64,000 nucleotides of DNA from positions 32,374,501 through 32,438,500 of the forward strand of contig NC_088330.1 in NCBI RefSeq assembly GCF_036884655.1, given 5' to 3'. The position numbers and the translations under genes are program-made. Under the pieces are notes generated by a model, which made no database searches, was not told the DNA's origin, and worked only from the letters and a program-made list of their open reading frames with translations. Positions 43,212-55,503 of this stretch are shown here, one piece after another (the stretch's first letter is position 1; each line of letters starts with the position of its first letter). The stretch is from Musa acuminata AAA Group. Lineage: Eukaryota > Streptophyta > Magnoliopsida > Zingiberales > Musaceae.

Positions 43212-43624
43212 ATGTTGAGCCCCAAGAGACTTGTTGAGAGGGCAAAGAAAGGAGCCTCCTTGATGAGATCCGGTAGCCGTGGCAGATCCTGTGATTGCAG
43301 CGCTGCTGTAGTTGCTGACAAGGGCCATTGTCGTGTACACCGTGGATGATGCGAGGTTCATGCTTCCATTGGCCTTCCTCAAGAGCCGTATAGTTCAGGA
43401 GCTCCTAAATATGTCGTCGTCGGAGCTTGGATTACCTGGCGATGGACCGATCACATTGGCGCGCAGTGCCGTCCGTGTTCATGGAGTACATACTCTCCTT
43501 GCTTAACAGAGGCGTGTCCGGAGATGTGGAGAGGATGCTGCTTGCCTTCCTCGATGCGAATAAGTGCTCGGAGTCCTCGTGTCTTCATTCTGGAAGTCAT
43601 CAGCAACAAATAGTAGCGGCATAG
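43212..43624 (+). pseudogene. SAUR pseudogene, copy C (two frameshifts)
   Basis: This is the best preserved dead copy. ATG at 43212 opens MLSPKRLVERAKKGASLM. Near 43326-43331 two bases are missing where GHFVVYT is expected (GGCCATTGTCG). The core then resumes as VYTVDDARFMLPLAFLKS and ELGLPGDGPITLARSAV. A second shift near 43468-43475 precedes FMEYILSLLNRGVSGDVE and a stop at 43622-43624. Apart from these two indels the SAUR domain is complete, so inactivation seems recent. Confidence 0.9.
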
Positions 43625-45067
43625 AGATCAATGTTTTCTCGAAACGAGTTTTGTGTTTCATGTAAAGAGATTTGATACAAGCAGAATTATACGTTTCTTC
43701 CTTCAATCCTTTTGCTCAAGCAAGCAGTTAAGCAGCTTGTCCTCTATCCTCAAGCCTCCTTCTGATGCAGCGTACAGTATCTGAAGTCCAAAACAAGATC
43801 AAGTTTGCCAAAGGACTCTCCAACCATCTCACTAGTACTCGAATTGTCCGAAAACAGAAAAGAAAGGAAATTTATAATAAATTCGTTCATGTAAAATATA
43901 CTTTTCTTTTACATCAAAATACTAAGTTTAGCTTAGTATAAAGTTATAATTAAGCATCCGTTACCATTATCTTTCTTATAATTGTACTGTACTTCTGCTG
44001 CCAAGACGGGGCTTGGTCTGGTGGTGGATGGTTCACTCCCATCTACGTGAAACAACATTTCCTGTTCCGATTAGATGAACACTGGAATGAAGAGATGGAA
44101 CACATGAAGGAAAACTCACAAACTTGAACTAACACCAAAGAGGAGCAGAAAAACAATAGGAGAGACTCAGCAATAAAGCAACAAAACAATACAATCCATT
44201 TCATCTCACAGTTGCTGACTGGTTAACTATCCCAGAGGCTGAAACATTCTGTCAGCTTCTATGTGGTAATGCAGATTGATCTGCCATTGCAAGATTCATC
44301 CTCATATGAAGCAATTATATATCTTTTCGTCCTGGTTTCTTCAAGTATCAGAGATATCAGCAGAAGAAACACTTAAGATGCCATGTTATAATCAGAAATC
44401 TTTCCAGATACATACATACTAGCCATCCGTGACATCGTATGTGAAGGATATATTTTCCTACATACATCTTTTAAAGGAATATATATATATATATATATAA
44501 TATTTTTAGGAGATATTGGAAACTTGCAAGTGAATAATAAGTTTAGTCTTATACCATAAAGACAGAGACTAGCATTTACTGGAAACTGTATGGTACCTGA
44601 GCTTGAAACATAATGGTGCACAAGTATTTGGGATATATTATGCTCGACATGAGAAGCCAAGACGTAGCAATCATTCACGCGACCTGTCGCACTGACTGCC
44701 AAGAAATGGCAACTTCAGATCCAACAGATGCAACAAACATTCAGCTACGGTACCCTTAGCTCATCCTGATCTGAGAAGAACATCCAAGCCTAAGCAATTC
44801 AAACTGTTCTCACACGGACAACAATTAATTTCCAGCTACAATTCTACGAGAGCGGTGTGGTGGTTACAAAAATAAGCATAAAAGAATAGCAACAAGAGCA
44901 GTAGGACATATCTTGGCAGCAGCAAAAAAGGAAGAGAGAAAGACAGAAATCCAATGAAAAAGAAAGAGAAGAAAATAAGGATAACGCAGAAAAACTGTTC
45001 TCAATCATCTAGCAATGTTTGCATCTCAGGTTAGATCAAATCTACAGTAGATTTTTACTGTGATTAC
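43625..45067. other. Intergenic, no recognised gene
   Basis: Minus-strand fragments open briefly (about 43955-44043 and 44373-44702) without a family match. An (AT)n tract lies at 44480-44499. Purine-rich DNA covers 44.88-44.99 kb. Nothing is supported as a gene. Confidence 0.4.
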
Positions 45068-45330
45068 TTAGGGAGAATTTAGAATTTTATGCATAGTGAC
45101 GTGATCCTTGTATTCTAGTTATTCTCTTGTGATTGTTGCTAGGATTTTTTAGACAAGATATTGAGATTTATATATTCATTATTCTTATAGTGGATTATCT
45201 CTTGTTTGTCTCGTGATTTTTATCCTTCACGTTTGAGGGATTTTCTATGTATATCTTAGTGTTATATTTGATTATGATTTCATTTAATTCGACTGTATGT
45301 CATAGCCTGCTTGTATTTGTTCATATACAA
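45068..45330. mobile_element. Probable solo LTR fragment of a copia-type element
   Basis: The tract starts AGGGAGAATTTAGAATTTTATG and has GTGATCCTTGTATTCTAG, TAGTGGATTATCTCTTG and CACGTTTGAGGGATTTTC. These resemble the R/U5-like part of Tnt1/Retrofit-type copia LTRs as I know them. No target-site duplication or internal domain was found next to it. This is an identification from memory of a family. Confidence 0.45.
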
Positions 45331-45949
45331 AAGTTTATTTCACTTTATATCCCATCACTTCATCTGTCAATAACAGTTTTGGATCAATAAACAGTTCTAA
45401 CGCATCCGAAGGACAAAAGATGTACACATTTGTAGGTTGCATGATCTACCACCATAACCTTCCCTTCGAAGAAAATTTGTGTCGTCGTAAGCGATTGCTC
45501 AACCACAAACATGAGCAGTTAATCTTCTCACTGGCATGCACATGGCTTGCTCTCTCTCCAACCCAACATACAACAACCTACGCTTCCAAAGTCAAGCGCC
45601 TGCGGACGAGCAGATGAGAAAGATTAAGCTGGAATCACCCTAAAAGATGCTGAAATCCATCGTAGCCACACACACATACTCGCAGACTTGGCGATAAGAC
45701 ATGACAAGTTTCAGCGTGAAGAACAATGTGCACCACGGGCTCTCAACCACAAGCCACACCACTGCAAGAAACAAGGAAAGAATCAACACTCGAGATGCAC
45801 ATTCACCGAGCAATCCCAAACAGTGACAATAGCCACACATATGACACCAAGGAATGTTGGGATTAAACCTGTATACTTCCCCGAAGCGATATTGCTGGGT
45901 TCTAACTGCGCTCTGAGCTCAATCCCTAAGCGAATGAGCTTTGTTTCGG

Positions 45950-48900
45950 AGTAGTAATTTTAGAGAAAGAGGAAAAGATAGTAAAAACATAAAAATTAAT
46001 TGCTTTAGATTCATCAAAGATTACTTATTTATAATTTAAAAAATAAATTATTTTTTTAATAAGGAAGAAGTTATCCATAGCTTAATAAATCTTCTCATCC
46101 TCATCCGCAAACTAAAAAATAATTATTCATCCATTTATCTTAATCTAAATTTTTATCTTTTGTTGTATCTAATCCTAATTATCTGAATTAATTTTATCAT
46201 ACTTCTTTAATTCAAAATAATTATAACTTAAAATTATCTTTGAAAAAAGTAATTATTTTTTACTATAACTTTTGTAAAGAAGTCGGCAAGTTGATTTTTG
46301 ATGTTGTAATAATCTATTTGAATTTCTCTTTTATTAATCAATTCATAAATAAAATGATGTCAAATATCAGTATGTTTGATGTGCTCTGATAAAATTCTTC
46401 GTTATTGCAATAGTATACTTGTTGTTGTTGTAGTAGATTTTAGTTAGTTCATCTTTTTTTTTTTAAGATCTAATAAGATTCTTGAAAGTCAAATTGTTTG
46501 ATATGTACTTGTAGCCGCAACATACTCCACCTTAGAGCTTGAGAGAATAATATATTCTTGCTTTTTTGTTATCCATGAAGTCATCTCTGAGCATAAATCA
46601 TGAAGTATTTTTTCTATCATTCGCATAACCAACCTAATCACTATTAGTATAATAATATAACTTGGAATCTTTTATCTGTTCATAATATATGCCGTAATTA
46701 AGAGTTTGCTTGATGCATTTATGAACTCTTTTAGCTACTCCAAACATAATATCTGATCTTGAACGTATGAGATAAATTAACCTATTGATTAAACTTCTAT
46801 GCTATTTCTCCTATAATTTTTCAATGACAATAGCTAATATAAGTTTATCATTTATATTTATTGGAGATTCACTAGCTTATATATGAAACTTTTTTAATAA
46901 ATCTTTAGTATATTTTTGTTGATACAAAAATTATATTTACAACTTAAATAATTTCTATTTCTAGAAAATAATGTAAAAGCCCTAGATCAGAAAATAATGT
47001 AAAAGCCCTAGAAACATAAAAGTAAGCAATACAATCAAATACCTTTAAGTGATTCACATATGGCTTTCTATCCAACCATGCTTCATAAGATGTTTTTCTT
47101 TTTCAGGAAAGTGATTTAACAAATACACTGCTATACTGATAACTTCTATCCAAATCTCTTTTGGTACTATTTCTTTTAAGCATACACTTGCAAGTCTCAA
47201 TCATAACTTGTTCTTCGGCTACTATATTTTATTGGGGGTGTAGCTCTAGTCAATTTCCTATGAATGTTTACATTATTGTAAAAAATAAAAAATATTTAGA
47301 AGTAAATTTATCCCCTTTAAGTTCATAAAGTTTTAATAAAATAACCATTTTATTTTTTTACATATACGTTGAAAATTTTGAAAATAGAAAAAACTTTAGT
47401 TTTTCTTCAGAAAATATACTTGCATCATTCTTGTGTAATCATTTATAAATAATAAAAAAATTACTTCCACCACATGAGACAATCTACATAGGTCCATAAA
47501 TATTTGCATGCACAAGTTCCAACTATTCTTAGGTTCTCCAAGAATGAACTGTCTCGAAGAAATTTCTATGCTATTTTACAAAAACATAAGATTCACAAAC
47601 AGTATCTTTATTCTTAATTTTAGGCAAATAAACTATCATATTTTTATAATTTAACGGTTTTAGTCTATCATAATTTAGATGATCATATCTTTTATGTCAT
47701 AATGTTGATTCATCAATAACAATAGCAATAAATTCATATAAAACAATATTTTATTTTCTGTCATCCTTACGGTTGCTAACATTTTTTAATTTTTTTTTAT
47801 CATAAATTAAATATTTTTATCATAAAAATAGCATAATATGTTTTTCTCATCAATTACTTTATACTAATGAGATTTTATTTTAAAGTAAAAATAAACATCA
47901 TATCATCAATAAATTTTTTATTAGATTTGATGTTCCCAACAATTATTCCTTTCCCTTCCTCTCAAACCTTACTATTAATTCCCATGTGTATTGTAGATTT
48001 GATTAAACTATCAAATATTTAAAATAAACTTTTGTCTCATATCATATGATTACTATATCCGCTATCCAAAAATAAATAAATCTAGAACATTTTTTATCAA
48101 ATGCCATAAAGAAAATATTTTTTTTTTCCTTTACTTGATTTTTGTTCCAATAATTTTTTTCAAGACTGCTATATTTTTTTACACTGAAAGTAGAGAGGAA
48201 TATTTAGATTTTTATTTTTCTACTAGAAATATTTGTCAATATATCCAATTTCTTTGTAACAATTCTATGTTACCTTCATTAGAGTTCTTCTAAATCTCAT
48301 TTGATCGGTCTCGTTCCTTGCCTCGAGTATCAAATTGTCCATGACCTCTACCATTCTAACCTTTCTTTTGAGATTTGATTTTTGGATTTTCTTTCGATCA
48401 TTCTTCTAATCTATCTTCGTTTGAAGAATATATTCTAAAGTTTCATCTAAATATTTATTTATTTATTATTCATGAACTAAAAGCGAACACATTAATTTAT
48501 CAACAAATAATGTATTTGTAACTTTAGCTTCTTCTATAATAGTAAAAATCATATCAAATTTTAGAGTTAAGATTCATAAAACTATTTCTACACATCAAAT
48601 TTAGGTTTTCACCGTAAGACCTCATTTGGTTCACAATATAAAAGATTTTTTTTTAAAAATAGGAATAGATTCATAATTTTTCATCATAATAGTTTTAAAT
48701 TCATATCGAAGAATTTGAAGTTTTAAATTTTTACCTTGTTTGTATCGTCAATCATATTTTTTAATATCTTTTAAGCTTTTGTTGATATCGATGCTCATAT
48801 GATTTGGGAAAATAAGGATTTATCTATTGCTTATTATAGCATATAGAGAGCTCTTACATCTTTCTATATGTTCTTATTCATTTGATCTTTAGTAATATTG

Positions 48901-49410
48901 GAATCATGTCGATTATACTCAATAAAATCATTTTCTATCAAGTTTCATAATTCTTGTGAAATAAATAAAGTTATTATTTTAATGGTTCAAAATTAATAAT
49001 TTTCAACTTTGAATATAGGAAAGAATTGATTAGAAATATTTACTCCAATGTCTATCATCTTTTTTTCTTTTATTGATGTCCCTTTCTTTTTTAATTGACA
49101 TATTTTTACTAGTATTTCTAGAACCAAGCTCTTATACCATAAACTTTACCGAGAAAGAGGAGAAGATAATAGAAGAAACAAAAAAGTATTTCTAATCTAC
49201 AATGTTTTAGATTCATCCAAAAAATATATTTATAGTAACAAAAGAATAAATTATATTTTTTAAAATAAAATAAAAAAAGTCATCTATAGCCCAACAAATC
49301 CCCTCAAAAAAAGTACATCAAAAAATCAATCACCTTTTTTTTTTAATTTTAATTTAAAATGTTATTTTTTGTTACATTTAATTCTAATTATTTGAATTAT
49401 TATTTCGTCT
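45950..49410 (-). mobile_element. Ty1/copia retrotransposon with two LTRs, internally deleted and dead
   Basis: Two related arms, about 45950-46240 and 49141-49410, share GAGAAAGAGG(A/G)(A/G)AAGATA, TTTAGATTCATC and TCTAATTAT(C/T)TGAATTA. They act as 3' and 5' LTR for an element on the minus strand. Next to the right arm is a Met-tRNA-type primer-binding site. Internal order on the minus strand is gag with a decayed zinc knuckle near 48.24-48.36 kb, integrase end KTSYEAWLDRKPYVNHL near 47.05-47.1 kb, and RNase H end with QLADFFTK near 46.27-46.3 kb. Only about 0.5 kb separates integrase from RNase H, so most of the reverse transcriptase is missing. Stops and frameshifts are common. Confidence 0.85.
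49128..49139 (-). other. Retrotransposon primer-binding site (initiator Met-tRNA type)
   Basis: The minus strand reads TGGTATAAGAGC directly inside the 5' LTR. The copia consensus complementary to the initiator methionine tRNA 3' end is TGGTATCAGAGC, so there is one mismatch. This fixes the element's direction. Confidence 0.85.
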
Positions 49411-49964
49411 GATTTTTTGGAAGTATCCGTAAACGCATTAGTGGCGGAGAGCAGAAAAGGCACATGGTCTGCCGGAAATCATGAGAGAGATGCTATAGAA
49501 AATAATAGAGACAACTCCTGTCGCATGCAAAAAGCCTGGAGATCATCAAGGAAAGAGCTGTGTTGCCCACGGCCGTCTCCTCTCAGTATACTTTTGCTAT
49601 TGACCGTCGACGTAGTGTCGCAAATGTATCAGTATGTAGCAGTTTTATATGTGTCTTGTCTCAAGATCCTTCTGCACTCGTAGTAGTATCGAAGAGGAAG
49701 CTGACACACTAGTTTCGATGAAGGGTTCTTTCAGATAATGGCTACTGCAACTGTGGCTGAGCTGAGTCCATCGATCATTTTCTGATAGGTGGTCTAACCT
49801 GTCCCTACGATGTCATTGTACGTGCTTGCTCTTTGAAACCTATGATAGATAGCCAATCAAGAAGATATGGTTCGACTTTCTACTCTTTCAGCTAATGTTT
49901 TGTATCCACTACCTTCATCTTACCCCTTACCCTTTACCTAAGTAATCGAGCGCTGCTGCCTATC
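49411..49964. other. Upstream region of the intact SAUR gene
   Basis: Non-repetitive DNA lies between the copia element and the SAUR promoter. A frame at 49417-49683 is open but has no family match. No gene is supported. Confidence 0.45.
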
Positions 49965-49973
49965 TATTTATAA
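49965..49973 (+). promoter_or_regulatory. TATA box of the intact SAUR gene
   Basis: TATTTATAA lies 113 bases before the chosen ATG, the usual spacing for a short SAUR leader. Confidence 0.6.
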
Positions 49974-50085
49974 CCAGACGAGTTCGTCCATTGCCTCCCA
50001 CCACAACATAACACACAGGCATTCCATGATCTCGTTTCTTCTACTCCATAGCTGCCTAGTAGGTTTTGGCAGTACAGGGTACGTC

Positions 50086-50499
50086 ATGGTTAGCCCGAGG
50101 AAGCTCATCAAGATGGTGGGTGAGGCAAAGATCTCATTGCTCAGTGGTGGAGATGACGGTGGTGGCAGCTCTCGGAGGACATCGGTGGCTCGAAAGGGCC
50201 ACTTCGCCGCGTACACGAGGGACGGGCGGCGTTTCCTGATCCCGATAGCTTATCTCAACAGTAGCGTCTTCAAGGAGCTGCTCCGGAAGTCGGAGGAGGA
50301 GTTCGGGCTGCCGGTCGGCGACAGCCGCATCACGCTGCCGTGCGACGCGGCGTACATGGAGCACGTCGTGGCGTCGCTCAGAGACGCATCCCTCAAGAGG
50401 TGGAACAAGCCTTGTGCGGCTCCCTTACTCCCCACCGGTGCCGCTTCTTGCTCGATCGACATGACTCGGAAGAAGCGTGCACTGCTTCGCCATGGCTGA
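50086..50499 (+). CDS. SAUR-family auxin-responsive protein (intact copy)
   Basis: An uninterrupted intronless frame of 137 residues. The start at 50086 (MVSPRKLIKMVGEAKISLL) aligns with MLSPKRLVERAKKG of the dead copies. The frame also opens at 50026, but that adds a hydrophobic leader absent from the family. The SAUR domain is complete: KGHFAAYTRDGRRFLIPIAYLN, SSVFKELLRKSEEEFGL and the ITLPCDAAYMEHVV box, then a basic tail RKKRALLRHG. SAURs are short-lived auxin-induced proteins that bind and inhibit PP2C-D phosphatases, keeping plasma-membrane proton pumps active for cell expansion. It is of SAUR36-like type by its N-terminus. It is the only working member of a local array whose other three copies are broken, and a copia element lies between. 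Confidence 0.9.
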   Translation: MVSPRKLIKMVGEAKISLLSGGDDGGGSSRRTSVARKGHFAAYTRDGRRFLIPIAYLNSSVFKELLRKSEEEFGLPVGDSRITLPCDAAYMEHVVASLRDASLKRWNKPCAAPLLPTGAASCSIDMTRKKRALLRHG

Positions 50500-52100
50500 T
50501 TTGTTGTGTTGGTATTCTTTTGGAGCACTTGTGTAGAGTTATTCTTCCTTCATCTCGCAGATGCAATCGGTCAGTGTTAGGACCGTCCTCCATCGATCCA
50601 CATGTGGGAAGGCAATAGGTGTGTTGTTGGTCACGTCCCTGTCTGGCAAACAACAAAAAAAATCGTACTGTAGGGATAAGCCAATGACATGGTTGATGTA
50701 ACATTCCAAGGAATAACATGAGACTGAGCGATCCAGGAAAATGAAGTGTTATTGCGGCTATAATGTCAAACATTGCAGCTCCCGTGGTCCCTTGCGCGTG
50801 AACCAGACGTGCCATCGTTCCTACTGCAACAGGATTAGGTTTGGTTTCAGAGTGAAAGGCGCAGAGAATGGGAAAAGATTATGTTTCAAGCACAATTTCC
50901 ACACCTGAATAAACAAACTTGAATTCAGAGAGCACAATTATCTGTCACATGAATCCTTCGATCAAGATCTTTTGTTCATCGTAGACAACGGCCCTAAGGA
51001 TTCTATAAAGTTTCGGAGCGACCACAAAGAAATAATAGTCTTCTTGCTGACCAATTAAGAAATCCATGTATTTTTGGCGATGCACAGAGGCGGGAAAGTA
51101 CTACTGCTCATAAAATGCCATGTTGCAATTGCTGCCGCATCACCATCTCAGAATCGGCCTTTAGTAGACGTTGTTGAGTAGTCAGCCTTGCCTTCAACAA
51201 GGATGGGAAGAGGCAAAGGTGACCTTCTGTCATTATAGCATTAGAAATCTTTTCGACGACTCGAATCCATCGTTGCCATCAGGTGATCATGCCTTTCGTC
51301 AAAAGGGAAGGGACTTAAAACGCTTGAATTATTCGAGTTTTATATTAGCTCCGTCTCCATGTGCTTCAGTAATATTAGTCTATCCATATGCAACAACGGG
51401 TGTTTGATGAGGGATATCACTATGCAACAACGGTCTGTCACAAGGGTATTTTAATTCTGCTATCTATTTATCTAGTTTCTTTTTCTCTAACATTTTACTA
51501 TGTCAAAATTACCATGTAAAAAGATCTCATAATATAATCATTATATATTTCCCTTGATTCCTAATATACAAAAAGAATTTGACAACGTCATTAATTTATG
51601 GGATTAATTTGATTGTATTTCACCCTGTAAATAAGGTTACGATCTACAAAAAAAATATACAATCAATAAAATAAAATATCTTCTCTTTTAACATCTCCCT
51701 CCCTTCCTCATAAACGACAATGACAATGATTTTCTCATTATAACTTTTTCTTATCCATTATGACTCCACCTCGAATGATAGATGACTCGTCAGCCATTTA
51801 TGTCCCTTCTTCCCCGCCCCGAGGTGACTCACCATCGATAGGAGACTCCCTGCTTCCCTGTCCCTGATGACTCACCAACGATTCATGATGACTCTCCTCC
51901 TACGATGACTCTCCTCCGGGACCAAATTTGCCTCTAGCACTATCACTTATTTACGATGCCCACCTCTTTGTTCATCATTGTTGATTTAGAAATTCTGTTT
52001 TAGAAATTCTGCGTTTATTATTCCCAAAATTCACACTTTTAATGGATGAATACTTCACGCTCAATTGCTACTTCTAATCTAATAGTTTCTGATATATATA
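50500..52100. other. Intergenic, no recognised gene
   Basis: SAUR 3' flank, then unassigned DNA. The ORF-like stretches on the minus strand at 50393-50815 overlap the SAUR gene and are shadows. AT-rich DNA covers 51.47-51.7 kb. CCTCGAATGATAGATGACTCG-like phrases with GATGACTC recur several times at 51.78-51.93 kb. Confidence 0.4.
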
Positions 52101-54530
52101 TTCTTCAACTTTCATTAAATTTATTCTTCAAGTGTTCCATCATATTTCTCTCTCCTTGTTCCGAAGAATAGTAACTTCTTCCTCATGGAATATAAAGGTG
52201 CTATCAAATCTAAAATGCAAATTGATTTTGAAACAAAAAATAAATAAATAAGAAACAAAAAAGCCTTACACAAACAATGTTTGACAAAAGAAACTGGATT
52301 ATCTTTGTTGCATTTGTGCACAGATTAAAGGCATTTTCACATCTTCAATCACCTGATAGATGTTCTTGGACGAAAATGAACATGAAAGAATAACAAAACA
52401 AACTAACTAAAGACTTTACATTTGAATTTTATAGTAATATTTCTTATAGATCCAAAAAAAAAAAAGTATCTTATGTAGATTGTTCACATATAGGGGCTTA
52501 AATTTATGAAAAGAAGTGTCTCTTTCTCTCCTGAGATAAGTTTTAGTTTCATTCTCGGCAAATGATAGTTCAAGAAAGATAAAAGAACAAAGGGTGTCTT
52601 TTGTTTCAGTAAAGAGAACAAAAAATAAGAAAGAAAATAACAAAGAGTAAAGTGGACAGAGAGCAAAAAGAATAAAATTTTCTAGAAAAGTAAAATGCAT
52701 ATAGGATCCGGAAAGGCACAACCTAAGAGACCCTTCTACGCAATATGATGAACATAAAAGAGCACTTTTGTCATCGAAAAGGTTCATATGATATTTTTTC
52801 AGCAATATCTTCTTTCCATCCATAATTCGGCCCTCAATTAACATCAGATCAGCGATCTGAACATTTCAGGAAAATTAGCACAAGAATGCCAGTTAAAAGC
52901 AAGCAACATTAAAGGAAATGAAGCAAACAAACACAAGCGAAGGATAAGGATTCCATACTTGTTATTGTAATCAGTATCAGAAAGCAAAGAAAAAAGGAAA
53001 ATGGTAATTTCAACAGGCAATAATGGCATATGATAGCAGCCATGAAGAAAAGAACACATGGATGGTAACAAAAGAATCGTAGAAGGTGACACCACGATGC
53101 CCATATGATACATAAGTTGTACGAGTCCTGCATATGTCCTATCAAAAGAATAAACAAAAAAGGAACTGCATGTTTTTTACCATTCTTTCATATTCTCATC
53201 ATACAAGTAAGTGCCTGTTTTCTCTATTTAATGAGAGAATGAATAGCCGGGCTACATGCAGTCGAGGTCGGTCTGTCACAAGGGTTTCACAAAGAGAAGC
53301 CAACAGAGATCTGTTGGCAGGATGCCCACCTCCATCTATAAGCTTCTCCATGTTCACGAGAGATGGATGACTTGGAGATGGACAGAATGCCAATAACCTC
53401 TGCAAGCAATCCTTTGATAAACCCACATGACAACAACTGCAGAATAAATGAGCTACAAGTGCCTACAAACTTATGATCCTTCTGAACAAACGAGGGAGAT
53501 ATTCTCTGTTCATATAAGAGAGAGAGAGAGAGTGGGTGAGGAACAGACAGGACTCCTGAGGGTGAGGAAGGGTACAAAACATTAACATGTTATTAAAATT
53601 AAAATGTATACCCCACTTTATTGTACCATGTTATTAAAATTAAAATGTTATTAAAACATTAACCTCATAAGTATTTCAAATAAAATTTAGAAGAGGCTGC
53701 ATCTCTTTTGGACGAGACATGCGGTGGCCTTTAACTGCAATGCTTCCACGTGGTCAGAATGTACCAACACTCAGATCTGACAACACAACAAATGAAGAAG
53801 AGGGATTTTTACTGCAGAACGGTCTTTGAAACAGACTTCTCTTTCAGTAAACCCTGATCAAAATCGTTAAGAACACGGTCTTTGATCGGTTCTTAGTCCC
53901 GAGATACGACGTTTCTGGTCAACTTGTTGACCCAATCCAGTTAAAATTTAACCGACCAAAGCTTCCTGATAAAATAAAAGAAGGAATCTTCGACGCGATC
54001 AAAGTCATCAATATAACATTATATTGTTGATGATTCTTGTATACATGTAAAGAAGAGGTATTTATGGATTAGAAAACATGATCTCCATGGCAAGCTAAAC
54101 AGACACCCTAAATTATAGTGTAAAGAATGAGGAAACGGAGTTCTTGACACTAGGGCGGCGCAACAGGCGGAACAAGCAAAATCCCGAGTCAACCGAACAA
54201 GAAGAGCGTTGACGATACCCCACAGTAAGAACAGCAATGACATTCTCGCAGGACAGAAGAACATAAGAAACAACTAGAAATAAAGAATCTAGCCTGGAAT
54301 CACCGAAAATAAAGGAATGAGAGTCCGGAAAGATTGGGGTTTCGAAGCAGATAGCGAACGCGAAGGGGCAAGAAAGGGAGCCCGATCGGAATAGAGGCGA
54401 TGAAGAGGAGCGAGAGAAGGTACCACTGTGCCGCTAGCCACCAGCCACCGAGGATCAAGGCGATCTACAGAGGATGAAGCGGTGTTGTTGGGATTAGGGG
54501 GGTGACGAACGCGTTCTTGGAGCAATTAAT
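52101..54530 (-). other. Possible transcribed region of unknown identity
   Basis: Several minus-strand segments look exon-like but I cannot join or name them. A frame at 54525-54289 opens MLQERVRHPPNPNNTAS and is rich in Ser/Arg/Pro like a targeting leader. A piece near 53350-53240 includes MEKLIDGGGHPANRSLLASL. A piece preceded by TTCAG near 52860 includes LMLIEGRIMDGKKILL. GC content drops away from 54.5 kb, as expected for a first exon there. It could be a lineage-specific gene, a noncoding RNA or a remnant. Confidence 0.25.
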
Positions 54531-55326
54531 TATGACCGCGCGTATCTACTCCGTTAATTTAAGAGATGCGACGACTAATATAGCTGCCTTAAAGCAGCAA
54601 CGCCGACCGTCCGATGCTGCTTATGTATGACGGGCGATGCGTCGATCCCTGCGGTGAACTCACTCCATCATGATTGATTAAGATGATTTAGTACGCATAA
54701 TTTTTACTAACTTGCAAATATAACTAATACGGCAACGCATTTAAATTAAGTGTAATCTGTTTGGAAATGTTAGGAATGCTCCGCCGTTGACCATAGACCA
54801 CATCCAACGCCGAGATGGGTGAGCCTTGATCCATCACTAAAAATCAGGTCCCGTGTTGGGTATCGAGTGATTGGTGCCAACACTGGAACCTTTAAAGGAG
54901 TGAGTCACCCCATTTTGCACTTGAGGCTGGTATCAGTCTTGTGAGAGCGTCATCACCAACAGAAAATAAAGGCTGATTCAACCTTGCCATATGGCTCTTT
55001 TGAAAAAAATATATAGTGAGGCCACCACCTGCCAAAATTTTAAATCTATAGGACAATATCGACCTGCCAATCAATAATTTTTTTAAAGGATAAATGACAA
55101 ATACAAAATTCGAGCCTGCGATCTTATAATATACTGTCAAAATCATTACCAATTAAACTAATGAGATTTCAAATCCTCAACCTTTCATAAATTAGTCTAG
55201 CGTATAGTCAAAATTTAATGAGTAAATCATTAGTAAATTGCTCATGATTATTTTAAAATAGGAAGCAAGATAACTTCAGTCAACAAAAGATACAACTGAA
55301 GAAAAATGATTTATTTCTCCGTGCTA
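54531..55326. other. Intergenic, downstream of the amylase gene
   Basis: No gene is seen. The part next to 55326 should include the amylase 3' flank. Confidence 0.45.
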
Positions 55327-55411
55327 TATACATAAATACATATATATATATATACACATATACACATATACATATATATACACATATATATATACATATA
55401 CACATAAATAC

Positions 55412-55451
<40 letters not shown>

Positions 55452-55496
55452 ATATACATATATATATATACACATATATATACACATATATAATAT
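55327..55496. repeat. (TA)/(CATA) microsatellite just after the amylase stop
   Basis: About 170 bases of mixed TATA, TACA and CACATA repeats lie on the 3' side of the amylase gene, ending 8 bases before its stop codon. The tract is open in several minus-strand frames as Ile/Tyr/Cys repeats; these are artefacts of composition. Confidence 0.9.
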
Positions 55497-55503
55497 GACA
55501 ATA

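Noticed and set aside
50026..50085. Earlier in-frame ATG of the intact SAUR
   Set aside because: It adds a hydrophobic leader foreign to the family; the start at 50086 aligns with the sister copies.
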